Part shown: positions 48,251 through 59,408 of the stretch, piece by piece
Layout: every line of letters begins with the position of its first letter
How positions within the stretch are numbered: the stretch's first letter is position 1
From: Peromyscus leucopus
Lineage: Eukaryota > Chordata > Mammalia > Rodentia > Cricetidae
DNA length: 64,000 nt
Direction: 5' to 3'
Assembly: GCF_004664715.2 (NCBI RefSeq)
Contig: NC_051071.1
Coordinates: forward strand, 1-64,000
Made by a program: the position numbers and the translations under genes
The notes under the pieces: model-generated
What the model was told of the DNA's origin: nothing
Seen by the model: only the letters and a program-made list of their open reading frames with translations
Database searches by the model: none

Positions 48251-49106
48251 TGTCCCAGATCTTGAGAGCAGTTGCTTGAGTTAATTTTTTCCAGTTGATT
48301 CAGACAAGACCGTGAAATCAGTCCCCAGTCCTCTGTCTTGTCAAGAAACTCAGGCTCCCTGCCGCTTGGCTGTTAATGTTTAATGTTTACTAACTACTCT
48401 TACTTATTTGCTCAGATTAGCATAACTGTAATAAGCCTGGCAATGCATGAGGGTCCCAGAGGACAGAGGTTCAGTCTTAGGCAGATGCACCCCAGGTGTG
48501 GTTTGAAGCCAGGCTCTTCACCTTCATGCTGCAGTTTCCAAGACTGCCTCCCACAGGCGGAGGGAAGCAGCGGTTGTTACCCCTGCTTAGGATTCACTGC
48601 TGGGATCCTCCTGGTTGTGTTGGAGGCTGGGAATGGTGTGTAGTTCTGAAAGGAGAGGAGAAGAGAGGATGGAAAGCTGCAGGCCTTTTTCTTAGTCTGA
48701 AGAGAATCCACAGAGAGACGGGTACCACGGAAGTAGCTTCCTGTCAGCCGTTAAACTTCACACTCCTTACTGTTCTAAGGCTATGGGGTGCTCCTAGTTG
48801 GAGAGACAGAAACAGACAACTGCAGAGAAGAAGCTGGAAGAAAACAGAAAGGAAGAATGTAGGGCTGTAGCGAGGTCAAAGCAGGGGCCTTCCATGCCTG
48901 GGCTTTGGTCCTGAGCAGTGCAAACAAACAAACAAACAAACCAGCAAAGTGGAAATAGGAGATAAACACACACACAGCGAAAGAAAATGGGAAGAAATAT
49001 TATCCTTGAAGAGACAACAGAAACTCTTGGCTGTGGAAAGAATTCACACACATAGTCATGGATGTTATGGCACATAAATTATATGGAACATACAAAGCAT
49101 GTTAGA

Positions 49107-49295
49107 GGGGGCTGGAGAGATGGCTCAGTGGTTAAGCTCAGGGACACTCTTCCAGAGGACCTGGGCTCAATTCCCAGCACCCACATGGCAGCTCACAACT
49201 GTCTGTAGCTCCAGTTCCAGGGGACCTGACACCTGTGGCAAAACACCAATGCACATGAAATAAAAGTAAATAAATAAATAAATAAATAAATAAAA
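49107..49295 (+). mobile_element. B2 SINE with (TAAA)n tail
   Basis: Near full-length: ggggctggagagatggctca, cagcacccacatggcagctc, aaaacaccaatgcacatgaa, then seven TAAA units. Confidence 0.93.
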
Positions 49296-49922
49296 GCACG
49301 TTAGAGAGCAGAAAGAGCTATCAGCTCACAAACTGAGAGCAGAAATTAAAACCTAAATAATAATTGAAGAAAACTCTGAGAAAGTGCGTTGAAGTTACAA
49401 GGAGGTGGTCAACAGGAAGGAAAAACATGATTTCCAATCCAAGAGACCTATTATTTGATGAACAGGAGTTTCAGAAAGCACAGAGGGTCAGTAAGACATA
49501 TGGGACTCATGTCCTGAGTACCCTCTCTCCATCCTTCCACCCAGAGCATCCTTGAAAGCAGACCATCCTCACCTGGCCTCCTCCATGGGCAAACCCAGGA
49601 CTCTCACTACTTCCCACCCCTTGCCACTCCAGACCCTGGGACTAATCTTTCTATGATTTTACTCCCTCTGTGTGTCAAGTAAAGGTCCCCAAAGTTATCC
49701 CTTATCTCACACAGTTCTGTATGTCTCCTCAGACCCCTTATTATCCCACCCAGGTGGGCATCATAGGCCCCTTTATAATGACATGTGATGTATGGCACTG
49801 TATAATTCCCACATTCCTCATGACCTGCCATGAGCAGTACCTCCTATATCCCAACCTTTGGGCCCTCCCTTGACCCAGTTATAACTGGCAATGGGTACTA
49901 TCTTATCTTTCAGAGACAAACC

Positions 49923-50060
49923 ACGGGTAGAGTTGCACATTTGTACCCCCAGCTCTTGGGTGGCTGAAGTGGTAGGATTGTGAGTTTGAGGGCAGTCTGG
50001 ACTACAGAGTGAGTTTCAGGCTAGTTTGGGCTATAGAGTCAAATAATGACTGAAAGAAAC
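49923..50060 (+). mobile_element. Old B1-like SINE
   Basis: Diverged B1: cagctcttgggtggctgaag, gggcagtctggactacagag. Followed by a long A/C-rich tail to about 50160. Confidence 0.6.
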
Positions 50061-50440
50061 TAAAATCAAAACAAAACCAACAACAACAATGAAAAAAAAA
50101 AACACCCCCCAAAAAAGAAAAAAAAAAAAAACCAGAAAAAAAACCACCCAAACAACTTAAAACCTAAAATACAAAAGACAGCATCACTCTCTCTAGCACT
50201 CCTACTTTTATGATCCTTGATTTCAAGTCTCACCTGGATGATGCCTCTAAAACCCTGATCCGATCTCCTCTGATGATCTTGAGCTGCAAGCTACCCACTC
50301 CTCTCCCCCAACTTTATGGTTGTTCCTTAGGCAGCTTCCTTTGGGGCTTCTGTCTGTGTCTTCCTCTTCCTAGTTTGTGTGGTCTCTGAGGGCAGGGATT
50401 ATGCTTCTATAGCTCTTTCCTGTTGCTCAGAAAAGGGATA

Positions 50441-51045
50441 TGAGGGATAGGTGAGTAGATGGAAGAGGAGGTAGATGAATGCATGGGTGGAGAGCTGGTT
50501 GAGAGATGAGTAGATGGATGAATGCTTTGGTGCATGGATGGGTAGATAGATGAAAGCATGGATGGAGAGCTGGTTGAGAGATGAGTAGATGGATGAATGC
50601 TTGGGTGCATAGATGGGTAGATAGATGAATGCACAGGTGGAGAGCTGGTTGAGAGATGAGTAGATGGATGCATGCTTCAGTGCATGGATGGATAAATAGA
50701 TGAATGCATGGATGAAGTCATGCATGGATGGATGGATGGTTGGATGGAGTCATGCATGAATGGATGGATGGACAGATGGTGGGTAGGTAGATGGATGGAT
50801 GGATGGATGGATGGATGGATGGATGGATGGATGGGTGGATGGATAGATGGGTGGATGGATGAATGGGTAGATGGAGAGTAGGTAGGTGGATGGGTTGATG
50901 AATGGATAGGTAGGTGGATAGATAAAGGACTAGATGGTAGATGAGTAGATAAGTAGATACACGGATGGATCCATGAGTGAGTGGGTAGGTAGACAGTAGG
51001 TGGGTGAGTGGGTAGGTAGATAGGTAGATGAATAGATAGTGGGAT
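50441..51045. repeat. (GATG)n simple-repeat tract
   Basis: About 600 bp of GATG/GATA/GGTA units. The first 250 bp also shows a higher-order repeat of about 116 bp (gagagctggttgagagatga at 50490, 50565 and 50640, spaced 75 bp, plus other shared blocks). Frames on the - strand here are repeat peptides. Confidence 0.93.
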
Positions 51046-51117
51046 AAATGATAAATTCCTCTCTTGTTCTAAGTTCTGTCACAGACTATGCTGCCTTTTC
51101 TCAAAAACAGCTTGTCA

Positions 51118-51250
51118 TGCTGGGCATGGTGGTGCATGCCTTTAGCAGAGGTGATTTCTGTGAACTTGAGGCCAGCCTGATCTACATAGTGAGCTCTTGG
51201 CCAACCAGGGCTACATAGTGAGATCTTGTATCCGAAACAAAATAAAAAAC
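51118..51250 (+). mobile_element. B1-type SINE, diverged
   Basis: tgctgggcatggtggtgcat, then gaggccagcctgatctacat and ccagggctacatagtgag; a short deletion occurs in the head. Confidence 0.75.
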
Positions 51251-51270
51251 AAGCAAACAGCCCTTCCCCC

Positions 51271-51667
51271 TGAAGGGTTCACAACATGGTTCCATTTACC
51301 GGGCGGATACTTCTGCCCAGCCACTTCCGCATCAAGAGCGTCCCGTAGCTAGAATACCGGTGGGCCCGGATGTCTCCACCTATCAAGTTCCGGGCCAAGG
51401 GGTCTCGCGTGATCAGAGTCCCGTGACGTTGCATGGTGATGTAAGCGCGCAGCACCACCATGTGCCCTACGTACACACGTAGAGTAGTGACGTGACCTGG
51501 CCACGCCCCCAGCCGGTTTTAAAAGTCCGGCGCCATATTCCCCCACTCCCCTTCTCCACGCACGTGTCTCTCCCACAGGCCTGCGCACTTTCTATCCTTT
51601 GTTTCTAATAAACTCTATAAGCGGATTCTGTTGTGTTTCGTGACGTTCCTTGCAGGGTAAGAACACA
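51271..51667 (+). mobile_element. Solo LTR, ERV type, CpG-rich
   Basis: A 397-bp CpG-rich block between a B1 and a B2. It starts TGAAGGGTTC and ends AAGAACACA, with a TATA-like ttttaaaag at 51517-51525, CRE-like TGACGTGA at 51488-51495 and TGACGT at 51425-51430, and AATAAA at 51607-51612. This order (enhancer, TATA, poly(A) signal, end CA) is that of an LTR. I found no clear target-site duplication, so the edges are tentative. The high CpG content suggests it is young or often unmethylated. Confidence 0.72.
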
Positions 51668-51706
51668 ACGCAGCCAGAAAACTAACACCCCCCCCCCAAA
51701 AAAAAA

Positions 51707-51920
51707 TCTGGAGAGGTGGCTTAGTGGTTAAGAGCACTGGCTGTTGTTGCAGGGGACCAGGGTTCAATTCCCAGCACCCACATGGTGGCTCAAAACCATC
51801 TGTAACTCAGGTTCCAGGAGATTCATGACCTCTTCTGACTTCTTTGGGTACCAGGCAAGCACCGAGTGTGCAGACATACATGCAAGCAAAACATTTATAC
51901 ACATACAAATAAATCTGAAC
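51707..51920 (+). mobile_element. B2 SINE
   Basis: tctggagaggtggcttagtg, cagcacccacatggtggctc, gtgcagacatacatgcaagc, ending acaaataaatctg. Confidence 0.92.
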
Positions 51921-53082
51921 AAGACAATACAACAAAACCCCAAAGTCCCCAGTGACAGTAAGAGACAGAGATAGACAGTGAGTGACCCCTTTAACCTCAG
52001 ATTTGGAAACTGCCAGAGATCACCCAGGTGAACTCTGCTGCTGCTGAGAGGAGCCACAGCTGAGGTGGGGAGAGAAGCCCCCTCTAGGCCTCTCAGAACA
52101 CACATCCCGCCTCCTCTAGGATGCTGAGGACATGATCAAGGCAGTCCTGAAGGGACTGGAGTGGGACGGCATCCTCTACTTTTGGTGTGTAGTTAGCCTC
52201 TGAGTCTCTGTCTCATCTGCCCCTGCACAGCACCTTCCCCAGCCCAGAGCCCCCCCCCCCCAATTCTAGCACACCCAGGAGGCCCCTCACCTGGGCACAG
52301 GGATCCGGATCAGTGCTCAGCATCTCGCCCCTACCTACACAGGGGTGATTATCTTGTCTGTTAGGAACACCTACTTAGTAATTCTGACAGGAAACTCCCA
52401 CCAGGCTGAAACTTGACACAGAACAGCAATTACTGAAAACATATTTTTAAAAAAGTTGACGTTTCTGTGAGAGTTTGCCCTCCCCCGCTCCCAGCCTCCC
52501 CCGAGGAGATAGCTATTTAGGTCTTTTCTGTGAGCCTGACTTCCAAAGCTGCAGTTACATTGGCTCTGGCTGCTCCCCACTGCCAGGGCCCCGGGTGGGT
52601 GGGGGGCCCAGTTGCCTACCACTGCTCCCTTGGGCAATTTGTCCTCCACCAGGGCTGTCTTCTTGTCCCAAGCAGCAGAGCTTCAGCAAAAGAGCCTCAT
52701 TATGACACCAGTAACTAAGCCAGACAGTGCAGGCCCCTTTTCAGACGACAAGAGCGACTTTATGAGGCCCTAGGAAGGCCATACTAGAGTGGAATAACCA
52801 TGGGGCCTGCTGCTCGCACAGGTTGGGGCTCAAAAAGGCACTCAAAGAGGCAGCAGTGTGGGGCTGCTCTGCTCATGAGCATCTGATAAGGGCTTGCCCA
52901 CACCCCATTTTACAGATTCACAGATGAAATTAAGGATGGGGAGGTGAGGCCCTTTCTCTAGGGTCAGGCAGGATTTGAACCCATACCAGCAGATCTTCTC
53001 CAGGCTAGAGGCTGAATACCCTGTGGGTTCTCTCATCCCTTCCTGCCTCCTGCTCCTAGCGGGACCCTCACACTTTTTTTTT

Positions 53083-53300
53083 TTTTTAATTTTTATGTTT
53101 TGGTTTTGGTTTTGCTTTTTGATAGGAACTCCAGCCCAAACTGGCCTAAACCTCTCTGTGTAGCTGAGGATGACCTTGAACTTGTGGAGTGCTGGGATTA
53201 CAGGCATGCACCACCTTTGGTTTTATGTGGTACTGGGCCTGGAACCCAGGGCTTTATATGTGTTGGTCAAGCACTCTACCAACTGAGCTACGTCCTAAAT
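53083..53300 (-). mobile_element. B4-type SINE
   Basis: Begins with T-rich sequence, then tgtagctgaggatgaccttg, agtgctgggattacaggcat, and ends aagcactctaccaactgagc on +. Confidence 0.75.
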
Positions 53301-53324
53301 CAAGATCCCCATTTCTTTTAGTTT

Positions 53325-53515
53325 TAATTTTTTATTTACTATTATTATTATTTGTGTGTGTGTGTGCATGCATGATGTATGTGTGGGCCTCTGTGTGCCA
53401 GGCTGCACTTGTAGAGACCAGAGGATAACTTTGTGCAGCTCTCCATGGACTCCAGGGAGTGAACATAGGTCATCAGACTTGCGTGGCAAGCACTTCCCCA
53501 TTTGTGCCAAGATCT
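53325..53515 (-). mobile_element. B3-type SINE
   Basis: tttgtgtgtgtgtgtgcatg, agagaccagaggataacttt, ctccagggagtgaacatagg; reverse-strand B3/B2-like. Confidence 0.65.
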
Positions 53516-53945
53516 CCATTCCTGAGGCCCTTCTACGGTCCACTGCTTTGTATTAGACAAGCATTCCTGGCCATTCCTGTGTGCCAGGCAGTAACAAAGG
53601 AGGTCAGTCCTGTGCTAGGCATGCTCATTTGCCAGGGCCAGTGTACAAAGTCACAAAAAGCAGCCGCTAAGTGGCTGATGTCAGGCACGGACAATGGTAT
53701 CACTCCATGACCTGTAGCCTGCTTCCCTAGGGGGAGCCCGCACCAGACATTGGAAGTGCTGGAAGTGCTGTTCCACCAGTGCACTGACCACCCTGTGGCA
53801 TCTCACACTTCACCTCTCATACGGGTGGGCCTGCCTCCCAGCTCTGCTGAGGTCATGTACAAGGCGTGGATGTGAAAGCAGCTCCCTGACAGTGATGGGC
53901 ATGCAGGTGTGACTTGGTTACAAACTGAAACATCATTGATATTTA

Positions 53946-53959
53946 TTGCTTCTTTCTTC

Positions 53960-54032
<73 letters not shown>

Positions 54033-54054
54033 TTCCTTCCTTCCTTCCTTCCTT

Positions 54055-54085
<31 letters not shown>

Positions 54086-54086
54086 C
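53946..54086. repeat. (TTTC)n, (TTCC)n and T tract
   Basis: About 22 TTTC units, six TTCC units and a T run, adjoining the tail of the next B1. Confidence 0.97.
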
Positions 54087-54245
54087 CCGAGACAGGGTTT
54101 CTCTGTAGCTTTGCGCCTTTCCTGGAACTCACTTGGTATCCCAGGCTGGCCTGGAACTCACAGAGATCCGACTGGCTCTGCCTCCTGAGTGCTGGCTCTG
54201 CCTCCCGAGTGCTGGGATTAAAGGCGTGTGCCACCACCACCCGGC
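54087..54245 (-). mobile_element. B1 SINE with a 21-bp internal duplication
   Basis: Reverse-strand B1 from cgagacagggtttctctgta to ccaccaccacccggcc. The segment ctggctctgcctcctgagtg is repeated as ctggctctgcctcccgagtg at about 54172-54212. Confidence 0.92.
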
Positions 54246-55179
54246 CTGATGTTGCTTCTTTCTAATGCAAACAGGACTGTACTGAAAGGCTCCTGGGCAA
54301 GTGAGAAGATACAATATAACATGAAGAGAATATACTTCCAGGGTGGTTCACAAGGCATTAAGGACCTTTTAAGTGCTGAGATGAAGTGGGGCATAGGTCC
54401 CTGGCCAGACTCCATCTAGCCTGCATGGTCTGTGCTGGAACTCGAATACACAGCAGAACTTAAGCAGGAATGTGATGGGACATCTGGCTGGGGTATTGAG
54501 CAGGTGGACGCTTAGGGGTCAGCCCTGAGAGTGGAAAACAGCTCCTAAGAGGTCTGAGACTGTTAGAGTCTGCTTCCCGCCACAGGGGTGCACAAGACAT
54601 CCTGGGAATCTCCTCCGGGAGGTTACAGAGAGCCTGGGCTTGGCATTCACAGGGCTGCTTCCATACCTGGTCAGCAGCACAGCAAAGGCGGTGGATGGTC
54701 CACCCAGGGCCTCTTACTGGGTTGCAGAGGTGGCTCGTGTGGAAAGACAGTTCTCACTCAAGATTCGGCACAAGAACAGCACTGTCAGGAGTTCTCACGG
54801 CAACAGGAAAGAAGTGCTTCCCCTGCCATGGCTCAGCCCTCCGTCTATCCTGAGTCATTCACTCACTCAACAAGTGCCAGGGGTGGATGCATCCTCCAGG
54901 CCCCAAACAGGCCCCTGCCAGATCAAGGTCGGATGGAGGGCACTGGAGAGGCAGCCCAGCTCCTGGCCCCAAATACTATTACAGAATAGGTGTGTAGAGT
55001 AAAATCTGACACATGGAGAAGCATGTAACCCACGTGCATATAGTTGGGTCATGAGTCCTAGGGCATCTGCCCATCAGAACATTACGGGTCCCCTGGGCCC
55101 CTCCCAACCCTATTCCCTCCCTTCCCCTTAGCGGCAATCACTTCCCAGTGTTTCTTTGTAGTTTTACAATGTTTGCTAA

Positions 55180-55575
55180 GCTTTTGAGCAACATACTAAC
55201 AACATTGCACATACTCTTTCAGATGAAAGTATCCCTCTGCCCGTGTCCTGTCGGTGAAACTTCTGTGTTACACCGCTTCAGTTCACACATTTCCAGGCTA
55301 GGTGAGATTGCTTCCTCTGTGTGAACCTACTACGCTCATTTATCCACTCCACTCACAGTGGGCTTGTGTCTGACCTTTGGGACCTTCAGCAGGTGTCCGC
55401 AGTGCTGCGAAGGACAGGCAAGCACGAGTTTGCATTCCTCTGGAGTGTTTGTTGACTTAGGAATGGAATTTCTGGGTCATTAATTTGCATTTCCCTTAGC
55501 CTGGAGAGATAGTCTAGAACTGTCTTCCAACAGTGGCAGGGTGTAGGGAGCATGGATGATCTGTGACCCACCTTG
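55180..55575 (+). mobile_element. Old L1 3'-end fragment
   Basis: The order tctttcagatgaaagtatcc, aggaatggaatttctgggtc and agaactgtcttccaacagtg resembles the 3' UTR of ancient mammalian L1 families. Strongly decayed; strand inferred from that resemblance. Confidence 0.5.
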
Positions 55576-55858
55576 ATGTCAGCTGACTGTCCCTGCCTGG
55601 TAATCTGGAGTCATATCTGCTGCAGGTTTAATCTGCAGCCGTGGATTTTCAAATTGACCACGACAATAGCATGACCCTGTTCTGTGTCATCTGCTTAGGT
55701 TAGCTGGGTTGCCAGGTTCCCAGGCAATGTTTCAGCTGGCCATTGTCCCTGCCTCTTGTCACCAAAGCGGTAGGCATGGCAATTTCACTTGTTGCAAGTA
55801 TCTACTCCCATCCCAGAAGGAAGCTCACTCTAAACATGACTTTCTTGGTTGCAGACAC

Positions 55859-55896
55859 CCCTCTCCCTCTCCCTCTCCCTCTGTCTCTCTCTCTGT
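55859..55896. repeat. (CCCTCT)n tract
   Basis: Five ccctct units followed by gtctctctctctgtg. Confidence 0.9.
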
Positions 55897-56031
55897 GGTG
55901 CAGCAGATTGAGCTCTGAGCCCCACACATGTGAAGAGCTTTACCCCCAACCAAGACATGTTAATATACTTGATATTATCAGCATTTCCCTCTAGTTTTTG
56001 GTGTTTCTTGCATTCCCTCCCTCCCTCCCCG

Positions 56032-56143
56032 CTTTCTTCTTCTTCTTCTTCTTCTTCTTCTTCTTCTTCTTCTTCTTCTTCTTCTTCTTCTTCTTCTTCT
56101 TCTTCTTCTTCTGCTTCTTCTTCTGCTTCTTCTTCTTCTTCTT
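56032..56143. repeat. (CTT)n microsatellite
   Basis: More than 35 CTT units with two GCT/TCT-type interruptions, next to the tail of a B1. Gives poly-Ser, poly-Arg and poly-Lys frames. Confidence 0.97.
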
Positions 56144-56283
56144 TTTGAAACAGGGTCTCTCTGCATAACCTTGGCTGTCCTGGAACTCACTATGCAGACC
56201 AGGCTGGCCTTGAATTCTCACAGATCCACCTGCCTCTGCTTCCTGGGTGCTGGGATTAAAGGCCTGGGTCACCACACCTGGCT
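56143..56283 (-). mobile_element. B1 SINE
   Basis: Reverse-strand B1: tgaaacagggtctctctgca through gggtcaccacacctggct. Confidence 0.9.
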
Positions 56284-56961
56284 CTTGCACCTTTAAGAAA
56301 TCTCTGCAGGTTCAAGGTCACAAAAACATTTCTGTACTGTCGTCGTCTACAACCTTGGCTCTTAATCTCTCCTTTTAATCTCTCGTGGATTCCTTAGGGT
56401 CTTTTGCCACATGAGCTTTGAATAAAGGGTTTTTGTTGCTTTCTTTCCCGGCTCTCCCTGACTCACCCCCTGAGCTGCGAGCCACATCCAGGCTGACATT
56501 GGGTAGCAGCGGACTTACAGGCATCTTTGTCTGCTCGCTAATCTCATCCCGAGAGCTTTCAGCGTTTTCTCATTAACTGTGATTATTGCCCGTGGCTTTT
56601 GCCAGATAGACTTTATCAGAGGGACAGTGAGTCTTTTTCTTTCTGGGTGGCTAACACTTCTTCCTAAGAGCAAAAACTGAATTTTGTCGGATACTCGATT
56701 CTCTCTTGTATCTACTGAGATGGCCACATGAGCTGACTCAAGAGAGTCCTATGGCTTTGGTAGAACACAGCCAACCTGGGAAGGGACAGGGACAAAGACA
56801 GAGGGACAGACCTCCACAGGCACCTCTCCAAAGGGCAGAGTCCAGAGATCTACCCCCAAACTCCCTTAGGAGCTGAGCAAGAAGAGGAGTAAGCTGGACC
56901 CCTCTTCTCATCATTAGAACCTTCTGGCTCTTTCCTCATTCTAGCTGTGTTTCTTTCTTTC

Positions 56962-57155
56962 TTTTCATGTTTCCAATATTTTTCATGTGTATCGGTGTTT
57001 TGACTACATGTATGTCTGTGCATCGCTGTGCTTGCAGAAGCCAGCCAGGATGTTGGATCCACTGGAACTGGAGTTACAGAGTTAGCTGGGAATCGAACCC
57101 AGGTCCTCTGGAAAAGCAACCAGTGCTCTTAACTGATGAGCCATCTCTCCAGCCC
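56962..57155 (-). mobile_element. B2 SINE
   Basis: Reverse-strand B2: gtgttttgactacatgtatg, actggaactggagttacaga, ttaactgatgagccatctct. Confidence 0.92.
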
Positions 57156-58242
57156 TCTACCTGTGTTCCCTTAAGCTTCTGAACCTCTCTACATGATGTC
57201 TATCAATCCCAGGGCAGAGTGGCAGCTCAAGGGGCTCATGACCTTTCCTGTGGTCTGAGCCTGGGCCCTGTACTGCTTTCTGGTCTAATGCAAATGAAGC
57301 TGGGTGTGGGCATCAGGTGTGTCTCAGGAGACCCTGATCTAGAATCTGCCCCCCTCCCTGCCTCTCATCCCTTCTGGCGTTTGGGACTGCCAGCCAGTGC
57401 TCTGTCATCAAGGATTTCCTGAGTGGCTGCTCTGGAAATGAGCTGGGAACTGTTGTTGTCCTTGGAGAGATTCAGCGTGGAGAGTCAGCTGGACCCAAGC
57501 CATAGATAGCATCTTCCACTCACTGAGTGCAAGTCCACTCCCTGGGCCCTGGTGGGTAGGGGTCCAGCCTCCTTACCCACACCAGGACCTGTGACCCAGA
57601 GCCTCAGACCCCAAGCTCCTCAGGCTTTGCAGCATACCATCCCTAGAGGAGAAGAGTTGGCTCTAAGGTTATCCAGCTGGCCTGGCAGAGCCAGTCTGGG
57701 GGCAGGGATGATGCCTAGTTCTTCTCAGGTCTGTGACTTTAGAGTTGTTGGGGTCCTGAAGGTATAATGGTGTTGGGTTCTATGCAAGAGAGACTCTAGT
57801 TCCTCAGTTCTCATGGGCCCCTCAGCATTCTTTGAGTATCATATATAGAGAGATAGGGGTCAAGGAATTTAAATTGGGTTCGGAAGGGATGTCATTGGTT
57901 GCAATTGGGGCTGTGCACAGGCTGCTACTGGTCTTTGCCAAGGCCATGTTACTGGTGATCTGGGTCTGAGCCTCTGTTTCTAGGATTTTGTGCTCTTATT
58001 CAAAGAGTTGAAACAAAAGGTCACACGGACTACAAAGTAGCAAGGAAACTATATTCTCAGCAAAGCAATGCATATCAGAAAGAAATCACACACATAACAT
58101 TCACCTGTACTCACGCACACACGTGCGTGCACATACACATACACACACATAGACGCATGCATGCATACACACACACAAGAGACCCCAGATGAAAATCCAG
58201 AAGGAAAAGCTTAGTAACATGGCTACGCTCCTTCATTCTTGG

Positions 58243-58460
58243 GCTGGAGAGCTAACTCAGTGATGGAGGGAGCTTGTAACTCTTGCAGAGGACAGAAGTC
58301 TAATCCCAAGCCCCAGCACTGGGCTGCTCACAGCCCCTTCTAACTAACTCCAGCTCCCGGGAATCCGACACCCTCTCTGGTCTCTTCAGGCATTGCACAC
58401 AGGGCACACACACACACACACATACACACACACACACACACACACGCAAAATAAATTATA
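58243..58460 (+). mobile_element. B2/B3-like SINE with (CA)n tail
   Basis: gggctggagagctaactcag, aagccccagcactgggctgc, ccagctcccgggaatccgac. Ends in (CA)n at 58403-58445 and an aaataaatta tail. Confidence 0.75.
58403..58445. repeat. (CA)n microsatellite
   Basis: About 20 CA units with one TA interruption, inside the SINE tail. Confidence 0.96.
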
Positions 58461-59324
58461 ACTTTAAAAAAGAGAAGTATGTCTGTCAAGAGGGGCAAGG
58501 CCACATGGGAGAGAGTACTCAAGGCCACTGATGATTGTTTTAGGGCTTCCTTTTATGGGGTTCAGGAGGTGGGCAGTTCTCTGTTTTGATTTTGCTCACT
58601 GTGCATTTCCTTCCCCTCAAGTCTTCTCACTTTAGGCATACACAAGATGGCAAATAGGGGACTTTTCCTAAAAGTTTACTTCAAGGACACAGTTTGTCTT
58701 GCTGCATGTGTGCTCAAAACTAGTTCAGGCCAGACTGGCCCTGCTACATTCCTATTGGACATACTGGGAGTATGTTTAATAGAAACTGCTCAAGTTTGAT
58801 AGTTACCAGGAAGGAGAGAAACCTTTTCCCCTGTTTAGAGAGGGGTGTGCCTGTAGCTTGATGCTAGGTGCGCTGTTAGAAGAGGATGTGTGTGCTTAGT
58901 ACTTATAGGTAAAGTCCTAGGTGGCCAAGCGTGTGTGTCTCCTACCTTGGCTGTGCCTGCCCTACTGTTCTTCGGGCAGCCATTTCCCTCTGTCCCAGGC
59001 TTACCCATCTAGGCATTGCGTGTGTGTTGATGTGTATCGGGGGAGGTTCAGTTCTTCCCCTGAGCCCCCCTTTCCTCTCCATTAGTCACTTCTGTCTGCA
59101 GCGCTCGGTCTGTGCTGCAAACTGGCCATCTGGTCTCCTCCATTTGTCCATGTTGTTATCCTCTAATTTTTGGCTGTCATCAAGGAGCCCCGGCAGCCAA
59201 GTGTGTCCCACCTCCTGCGTTTTGCTGTCTTGTTACTGATTCCTTTATCATTGGACTAGGCAACATTTTTATTCAATTTCCATTATGCTCTTTTATTTTA
59301 TCTTTACTTTTTATGTCCATCATT

Positions 59325-59408
59325 TTTTTTTCTGGTACTGGAGATCAAACTCAGGGCCTCATGTATTCTGGGCAAGTGCTCTATCACCAGGCTACATCAG
59401 CAGCCCAC
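59325..59408 (-). mobile_element. B4-type SINE fragment
   Basis: tggtactggagatcaaactc, gggcaagtgctctatcacca, gctacatcagcagccc; only the ID-like part is present. Confidence 0.65.

Noticed and set aside
50399..51045. Possible CRISPR-like regular repeat
   Set aside because: Units are 4-bp microsatellite and 75-bp derivatives with no unique spacers; the genome is mammalian.
53909..54265. Phe/Leu/Ser-rich and Lys/Arg-rich frames, looking like a membrane protein
   Set aside because: Only a (TTTC)n tract joined to a reversed B1.
55930..56290. Poly-Ser, poly-Arg and poly-Lys frames
   Set aside because: (CTT)n microsatellite joined to a B1.
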